Positions 58,951-64,000 of a DNA stretch of 64,000 nt are shown piece by piece. The position numbers and the translations under genes were made by a program. The first letter of the stretch is position 1. The number at the start of each line of letters is the position of its first letter. The notes under the pieces are model-generated. The model was not told where the DNA came from, searched no databases, and was given only the letters and a program-made list of their open reading frames with translations. Source of the DNA: Oscillospiraceae bacterium. Its GTDB lineage: Bacteria; Bacillota; Clostridia; Oscillospirales; Oscillospiraceae. The DNA lies in assembly GCA_017482385.1 (NCBI GenBank), contig JAFUNI010000024.1, positions 1 through 64,000 on the forward strand. The letters are read 5' to 3'.

Positions 58951-60294
58951 ATGAACACTTTACAAGCTGGATACAGCAAAGTAAATGTGAATCCCATGCT
59001 GGGCATTCCCATCAATGGCTATTTCAAACCCCGCTATGCCGAGGGTATTTTGGATGACCTGGAGATCGTTGCGGTGGCCTTGGCTTGCGGCGAGACCAAA
59101 ACCCTGCTGATGGCTATTGATAACCTTCATATCGGCACCAAACTGGTGAAGAATTATCAGGAAAGAATTTCTGAAAAGACCGGTATAGCCAAAGAGGCTA
59201 TCTTCATTCACTCCACCCACACCCATACTGCCGGTACGCTGGATATGGACAGCAAAAATGAGCTGGTGCTGGAGTATACAGAGTTTGTAGGCAAGCGCTT
59301 TGTGGATGTTGCTGTATTTGCCCTTGAAGACCTGAAGCCTGCCAAGATGGGTTGGGCTGTGGGCAAGGCTCCTAACATTGCTTTTGTCCGCCGCTTCCGG
59401 ATGAAGGACGGCAAGGTCCGCACCAACCCCGGTGTGGGCAACCCCGACATTCTGCACCCCATTGGCGACATTGACGATCGCGTGAATGTGATCCGCTTCG
59501 ACCGTGAAGGCGCAGATACCATCGTGATGGCCAATATGGGCTGCCACCCCGACGTAGTGGGCGGCAACAAGATCTCTGCCGACTGGCCCGCTATGTTCCG
59601 CCGCCGTTTGGAGAAGTCTCTGGACAATGTGAAGGCGATCTTCTTCAATGGCGCACAGGGTGATATCAACCATGTGAACGTAAACGCCAAGGACGGCGAC
59701 TTCAACGACACCTTCCACGACTTTGACGATGTGGATCGTGGCTATGGCCATTCCCGCCATATGGGTAATGTGATGGCCGGTGCTGTCCTGCAGGTTTATG
59801 ACAAGGTCAACTACCGGGATGTGGATACCATTCGCTTTGCCTATAAGGTCAGCGAACTGCCCTCCAATATGCCCAAGCCCGAGGATATGCCCCTGGCCCG
59901 TAAGTATCATGAGCTGCACCTTGCAGGCAAGGACAGCGAGATCCCCTTCAAGGGTATGGAGCTGACCACCGTGGTTGCCGAGGCTGGCCGTATGGTTCGC
60001 CTGGAGCACGGTCCCGAGACCTTCCCCTTGGGTCTTAGCGCTGTGACCATTGGCCCGGTTGCTCTGTTGGGTATCCCCGGTGAGCCCTTCAACGGCATTG
60101 GCCGCGGTATCAAAGAGGCTGCGGGTTGGGAAGTGATCATGCCCTGCTGCTTGACCAACGGTTCTGAGGGTTACTTCCCCATGCAGGACTCTTATGACGA
60201 GGGCGGCTACGAGGCCCGCTCCTCCCGTTATAAGGCAGGTACTGCCGAGCTGATCATCGAAGAGGGTAAGGCTCTGCTTGACACCCTGCGCTAA
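58951..60294 (+). CDS. Neutral-ceramidase-fold hydrolase, cytoplasmic, copy 2
   Basis: A 447-residue paralogue of the protein at 56160, colinear over the whole length and with long identical stretches (APNIAFVRRFRMKDG, VNVNAKDGD). Zinc-site motifs are HSTHTHTAG, NMGCHPDVVGG, GIPGEPFN and SEGYFPMQDSYDEGGYE; again the nucleophile motif reads QGDINHVN. Two similar copies in one operon suggest a heteromer or a pair with different substrates. It lies 15 bases after the YjbQ gene, with GGAGG upstream. Confidence 0.8.
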   Translation: MNTLQAGYSKVNVNPMLGIPINGYFKPRYAEGILDDLEIVAVALACGETKTLLMAIDNLHIGTKLVKNYQERISEKTGIAKEAIFIHSTHTHTAGTLDMDSKNELVLEYTEFVGKRFVDVAVFALEDLKPAKMGWAVGKAPNIAFVRRFRMKDGKVRTNPGVGNPDILHPIGDIDDRVNVIRFDREGADTIVMANMGCHPDVVGGNKISADWPAMFRRRLEKSLDNVKAIFFNGAQGDINHVNVNAKDGDFNDTFHDFDDVDRGYGHSRHMGNVMAGAVLQVYDKVNYRDVDTIRFAYKVSELPSNMPKPEDMPLARKYHELHLAGKDSEIPFKGMELTTVVAEAGRMVRLEHGPETFPLGLSAVTIGPVALLGIPGEPFNGIGRGIKEAAGWEVIMPCCLTNGSEGYFPMQDSYDEGGYEARSSRYKAGTAELIIEEGKALLDTLR

Positions 60295-60306
60295 GGAGGG
60301 TATACA

Positions 60307-61446
60307 ATGACCGCAATCATCAATGCTACATTGGTCATGCGTGACCATTTGATCCCCAACGGCGTACTGCTGATGGAAAATGGCAAGATCACAGCTTTTG
60401 GCGAAAGCCGGAAAATGGAGATCCCGGAAGGCTGCGAGATCATCGATGCCGAAGGAAAGTACGTTGGCCCCGGCTTTGTGGATATCCATACCCACTCCGA
60501 CGGCAAGGTTTTCTTCTATGATGATCCCAAGTCCGTGGGCCATCATTTGAAGCACGGTACTACCACCATTTTGGCAGCGCTGTATTTCAGCATGACCACA
60601 GAGGAATTTGTGGATGCCATGGGCAAGATCCGGGAAGCCATGAAAGACCCGGATTGCAAGAACCTGTGCGGCATCTACATGGAAGGCCCTTATATGAACC
60701 CCAAGTTCGGCTGCGACAAAGAGCATAACCCCTGGGTTGGCCCTGTGGACAGAGAAAAGTATCAGCCCATCATCGATGCCGGCTGGGACTTGGTAAAGGT
60801 TTGGGGCCTGGCTCCCGAGCGGGAGAATATCGTGCAGTTTGTGCAGGATGTAAAGGCTAAGAACCCTGCAGCGGTGTTCTCCGTTGCCCACTCTGAGGCT
60901 TCTCCTCAGGAGGTGGAGGCACTGATGCCTTATGGCCTGCGGATCGGTACCCACCACACCAATGCCACCGGTGACCGCATTTTTTACCCGGAAGTCCGTG
61001 GCGTTTGCGTAGACGAAGCGGTTAACTACAACCGGGAGATCTATGCAGAGCTGATCTGCGACAGTATGGGTATCCATGTAGATCCTTATATGCTGCGTCT
61101 GGTGCGGAGGATCAAGGGTGACGACCGTATCATTCTGATTTCCGATGCCTATGCCTGCGACGGCCCGATTCCCGAGGGCTATGACGGTGTGGACGATATC
61201 AACTTTGACTGGGAAGGCGAGATCGCCGGTTCCAAGCTGACGCTGGATATTGCCTGCCGTAATGCTTTGAAGCATTTGGGCGCTTCCGTTGTGGATGTGT
61301 TCCGCTTTGCTTCTTATAACCCTGCTATGGCAGTAGGGTTCTATGACCGCGGTGAGATCGCGGTTGGAAAACGTGCTGACCTGGTGATCGTTGATCACTG
61401 GATGAAAGTAAACAAAGTAATTTTCGAAGGAGAGACCGTACAATGA
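60307..61446 (+). CDS. NagA-like amidohydrolase
   Basis: A 379-residue amidohydrolase related to N-acetylglucosamine-6-phosphate deacetylase but not orthologous to the NagA at 53414. FVDIHTHSDGK (HxH), GIYMEGPYM (Glu), VAHSEASPQE (His), IGTHHTNATGD (His) and ILISDAY (Asp) retain the metal and catalytic set. The GKRADLVIVD tail is normal. AAGGAGG lies before the ATG, 12 bases after the second ceramidase-fold gene. It overlaps the NagB-like gene by 4 bases, so the deacetylase and the next step are coupled. Confidence 0.85.
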   Translation: MTAIINATLVMRDHLIPNGVLLMENGKITAFGESRKMEIPEGCEIIDAEGKYVGPGFVDIHTHSDGKVFFYDDPKSVGHHLKHGTTTILAALYFSMTTEEFVDAMGKIREAMKDPDCKNLCGIYMEGPYMNPKFGCDKEHNPWVGPVDREKYQPIIDAGWDLVKVWGLAPERENIVQFVQDVKAKNPAAVFSVAHSEASPQEVEALMPYGLRIGTHHTNATGDRIFYPEVRGVCVDEAVNYNREIYAELICDSMGIHVDPYMLRLVRRIKGDDRIILISDAYACDGPIPEGYDGVDDINFDWEGEIAGSKLTLDIACRNALKHLGASVVDVFRFASYNPAMAVGFYDRGEIAVGKRADLVIVDHWMKVNKVIFEGETVQ

Positions 61447-62414
61447 AAGATTTCATTACCGATCCCGCAACCAAATTTGACTTCCAGCCCCACGACTTTG
61501 TTCCCTTCAAGGACAAGAAGGTCTGTGAGTATGTCCGTAGCCTGAGCGGCAAGGATCTGGAAAAGCGCGAGCCCTGGTGGCATCCCGAGTTCGATGTTAA
61601 GGTTATCATGAACCCCCATCCCATTCTGATCGCTACCCTGTTCTCCCGTCTGAAGGCAGCTTCCGAGGCTGGCAAGACCTTCACCATGATCCTGGGTAAC
61701 CCCGAGCCCGACACCTACATTCCTCTGGCTCAGCTGATCAACTACTTCCAGGTTGACTGCTCCAAGGTTCACCTGTTCGCCGAGGACGAGTGGGCTGATG
61801 AGAACGGCAACATTGCTCCCATCACCTACGAGGCTGGCTTTGCTCACTCCATGATCAAGTACTTCTACTATCAGATCGACGAGAAGTTGCGTATGCCTAT
61901 GGAGAATGTCCACTTCCCCACCAATGAGAACATCAAGGACTACTCCAAGATCATCAACGACATCTCCGAGGGTGGCGCTGATATCGCTTCTACCTCTCCC
62001 GGATGGGCTGGCCACATGGCTTTCGTGGATCCTATCCCCGAGTTCATCGGCTCCGGCGATGTTGAAGAGTGGCTGAATCAGCCCGCTCAGATCGTCAAGC
62101 TGCACCCCATGACCATTATGCAGAACTCCCTGAACGGTACCTTCGGTCAGTCCGGCGACATCGCAAATGTTCCTCCCTGCGCCGCTACCATCGGACCTCT
62201 GGATGTTATGCGTGCTAAGGAGCGTATCGAGGTTCACGCACTGGCTACCTGCGGTACTTTCTCCTCCTGGCAGAGAATGACCTCCCGTCTGTGCACCCAC
62301 GGCCCCATCACTCCCTACCTGCCCTCCTCCATGCTGCAGACCAAGAAGACTCAGGTCTACATCAGCGAAGAGCTGGCTGCTCCCTTCGAGTGCTGGGAGA
62401 AGGTCGGTTACTAA
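61443..62414 (+). CDS. NagB/6-phosphogluconolactonase-fold protein, altered deaminase
   Basis: A 323-residue protein of the glucosamine-6-phosphate deaminase fold. HLFAEDEWADE resembles the NagB DEY motif, and TSPGWAGHMAFVDP the GxDGHIAF motif, but the Asp before GH is Ala, while the His is retained. It is 50-60 residues longer than NagB. Codon bias is strong (GCT, TCC, ATC), like fba. It may deaminate or isomerise a different amino-sugar phosphate. A hairpin terminator follows its stop. Confidence 0.75.
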   Translation: MKDFITDPATKFDFQPHDFVPFKDKKVCEYVRSLSGKDLEKREPWWHPEFDVKVIMNPHPILIATLFSRLKAASEAGKTFTMILGNPEPDTYIPLAQLINYFQVDCSKVHLFAEDEWADENGNIAPITYEAGFAHSMIKYFYYQIDEKLRMPMENVHFPTNENIKDYSKIINDISEGGADIASTSPGWAGHMAFVDPIPEFIGSGDVEEWLNQPAQIVKLHPMTIMQNSLNGTFGQSGDIANVPPCAATIGPLDVMRAKERIEVHALATCGTFSSWQRMTSRLCTHGPITPYLPSSMLQTKKTQVYISEELAAPFECWEKVGY

Positions 62415-62433
62415 TCCTTATTATCTCAACGGC

Positions 62434-62465
62434 AAAGGGCCACATCATCGATGTGGCCCTTTTTC
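62434..62465 (+). terminator. Internal terminator before the FGGY kinase gene
   Basis: AAAGGGCCACATC pairs with GATGTGGCCCTTT around a 3-base loop, followed by TTTT. It lies between the NagB-like stop and the kinase ATG 19 bases on, so kinase expression would be lowered relative to the upstream genes unless readthrough is allowed. Confidence 0.8.
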
Positions 62466-62483
62466 AAAAAAGGAGGACACCTT

Positions 62484-63932
62484 ATGTATATTGGTGTTGA
62501 TTTGGGCAGTACCAATCTGAAAGCTGCCCTGTATGATGAAAACTTAAATTGCGTTGCCCAGAAGGGCGCTCCCGTTGCGTATATCCGTGAGGGAGAATTT
62601 ATCGAATTTGACGCGGAAAAGTATTTTGACGATCTGGTTGCAGTACTGCACGATCTGATGGCTGAGAATCCCGGCAAGGTGCTGGAGATCGCCCTCACCG
62701 GCCAGGCTGAGTCCCTGGTTTGCTTGGATGCAGAGGGTAAGGCCGTTTATAATGCCATCTCCTGGATGGATGAGCGCTCCGGAGAGGAGTGCGAGATTCT
62801 TTCTCAGCAGTTTGATGCCCAGCTGTGCCATCGTAAGACCGGTCAGCAGGCTGTGCTGCCCACCTGGCCTGCCACCAAGATTTTGTGGCTGAAGCGTAAC
62901 CGTCCGGAAGTTTTCGGCAAGGTGGCGACCTATATGCTGCTGAAGGACTATATCGTTTACCGGCTCACAGGCAAGAAGTGCGCCGATATGTCCATTGCTA
63001 CTTTCTCTTTTTACTTTGACATTTACGGAAAATGCTACTGGCAGGAAATGCTCCGGGCCATTGGTATTACCGAGAAACAGCTCCCCGAGCTGATAGAGCC
63101 CTGCACTGTGGTTGGCGGCTTGACCGACAATGTGGCAGCAGCCACCGGTCTGACTGCCGAAACCCAAGTCAATGTGGGCACGTTGGACCATTTTGCCGGC
63201 ATGATCGGCACGGGCAACACTGCCCCCGGCGGTATGAACCTGTCCACCGGTACAACAATGGTGCTGACCGCTATGACCGAGGAAAAGCCCGACCCGGACT
63301 GTGACCTGGCGCTCCATTACGGCTTTAAGCCGGATACCTATGTGATGCTGCCGGTTATGGAAAGCGGCGGTGTGTGTTTGGATTGGTTCCGCCGTACCTG
63401 CATGAATAATCTGGATTACGATACCTTGAATGCCGAAATCTTGAAAGCCCCGGAAACAGACCTGCTGTTCCTGCCTTACTTGGTGGGTACAAATGCGCCG
63501 GAATTCGACCGGGAGGCCAGCGGTGTATTCTTCGGCCTGCGCCAGGAGCATACGAATATCCAAATGGCTAAGGCGGTCATGGAGGGCGTATGCTTTGTCC
63601 TGCGGAAAAACTGCGAGGATATCCTGTCCAAGGGTACGAAGATCTCCAGCATCGTTGCCACCGGCGGCGGCGCAAAGAGCCCTGTTTGGTGCCAGCTGCA
63701 GGCGGATATCACCGGCCTTCCCCTGGAAGTTCCCGCTGTCACCGAGGCCGGCTGCCTGGGCGCGGCGATGATCGCAGCCAAGAGCCAGGGTCAGTTTGGC
63801 AGTTTGGAAGAGGCTGCCAAGGGCGTGAAGATGGTTCGTGCCTATACCCCCAACCCCAGCCCCGCCATCGAAGAAAAATACCGCAAGTTCTGCAAGCTCT
63901 ATGAAGCTGCGTTGGAAATTGCCAGAATGTAA
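62484..63932 (+). CDS. FGGY-family carbohydrate kinase
   Basis: A 482-residue kinase. IGVDLGSTNLKAAL is the phosphate-1 motif, GQAESLVCLD and VGTLDHFAGMIGTG follow, and ATGGGAKSPVWCQLQADI with GCLGAAMIAAK closes the second domain. FGGY enzymes phosphorylate pentoses, hexuloses, erythritol, glycerol and related sugars; the substrate cannot be fixed here. GGAGG precedes the ATG at 62484, and the next gene begins 11 bases after the stop. It supplies the kinase of the operon. Confidence 0.9.
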   Translation: MYIGVDLGSTNLKAALYDENLNCVAQKGAPVAYIREGEFIEFDAEKYFDDLVAVLHDLMAENPGKVLEIALTGQAESLVCLDAEGKAVYNAISWMDERSGEECEILSQQFDAQLCHRKTGQQAVLPTWPATKILWLKRNRPEVFGKVATYMLLKDYIVYRLTGKKCADMSIATFSFYFDIYGKCYWQEMLRAIGITEKQLPELIEPCTVVGGLTDNVAAATGLTAETQVNVGTLDHFAGMIGTGNTAPGGMNLSTGTTMVLTAMTEEKPDPDCDLALHYGFKPDTYVMLPVMESGGVCLDWFRRTCMNNLDYDTLNAEILKAPETDLLFLPYLVGTNAPEFDREASGVFFGLRQEHTNIQMAKAVMEGVCFVLRKNCEDILSKGTKISSIVATGGGAKSPVWCQLQADITGLPLEVPAVTEAGCLGAAMIAAKSQGQFGSLEEAAKGVKMVRAYTPNPSPAIEEKYRKFCKLYEAALEIARM

Positions 63933-63943
63933 GGGATTTTGCC

Positions 63944-64000
63944 ATGAAAACTTACACCTTAAAGAAAATCACCGGCGCTCCCGATTGGAATGCCATCGAA
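63944..64000 (+). CDS. Start of a further operon gene, truncated by the window end
   Basis: An ATG follows a weak GGG-containing site, 11 bases after the FGGY kinase stop. The 19 visible codons read MKTYTLKKITGAPDWNAIE. That is too short to assign. It is in the same orientation and spacing as the operon genes, so the pathway continues beyond the window. Confidence 0.5.
   Translation, partial: MKTYTLKKITGAPDWNAIE

Noticed and set aside
58960-61443. An 827-codon open frame antisense to the second ceramidase-fold and NagA-like genes, and a 709-codon one antisense at 56133-58262
   Set aside because: Both are mirror effects of strong codon bias on the sense strand. They have low-complexity His/Val/Ile composition, cross gene boundaries and match no family. 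The same holds for long antisense frames opposite asnS, pfp and fba.

Overview
The window looks like chromosome from a gut-type anaerobic Firmicute of class Clostridia, probably an Oscillospirales relative. The clues are roughly even base composition, strong Gram-positive ribosome-binding sites, lipoproteins with Cys lipoboxes, ECF transporters, a PPi-dependent phosphofructokinase and BspA-type repeats. This placement is inference. No rRNA, tRNA or CRISPR array was seen. Coding density is high and many genes overlap by 4 bases.

Layout. 1-141 is the tail of an IS3-family element. 168-5786 is a leftward peptide and N-acyl-amino-acid operon (PepD, an M20 amidohydrolase, a C26 amidotransferase-like hydrolase, an EamA exporter) with a divergent AraC regulator. 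5.9-10.1 kb holds an SGNH protein, a SemiSWEET-like protein, a DcuS/CitA-type two-component system and a DUF2284 protein. 10.2-23.1 kb is a corrinoid locus. It has two cobalamin riboswitches about 1 kb apart, a collagen-repeat lipoprotein, an anchored protein with a transcobalamin-like DUF4430 domain, an ECF importer with two T subunits, a CbiR-like TIM barrel, and CobT, CobU, CobS, a second short CobU-like protein and CobC. Together they would capture, import, remodel and re-assemble cobamides. 23.4-23.9 kb carries two near-identical 230-bp repeats whose core copies the 3' end of guaA; a third partial copy lies inverted near 5.9 kb.

23.9-45 kb is mainly housekeeping: a GMP synthase lacking its glutaminase domain, a GH3 enzyme, acyltransferases, a BspA lipoprotein, radical SAM, ArgS, AsnS, TspO, CsoR, a glycerol-1-phosphate dehydrogenase fusion, PPi-PFK and aldolase. 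Within it, an unassigned ~280-nt structured RNA with its own promoter sits at 30936-31212. Its closing helix reaches into the Shine-Dalgarno of an ABC-F gene whose second ATPase site is degenerate in all three motifs.

45-54.5 kb is a galactose and N-acetylhexosamine locus (GalK, NahK-like kinase, GalE, a ROK-like protein, NagA, AEC transporter, LysR and AraC regulators). 54.5-64 kb has a SIS-domain gene divergent from an operon that runs off the right edge. The operon encodes two ceramidase-fold hydrolases, a triosephosphate-isomerase-like enzyme, a YjbQ protein, a NagA-like deacetylase, a NagB-like protein and an FGGY kinase. This set looks like a complete but unnamed catabolic route for an N-acylated sugar or polyol. 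The strongest candidates for undescribed biology are this operon, the RNA/ABC-F pair and the surface part of the cobamide locus.
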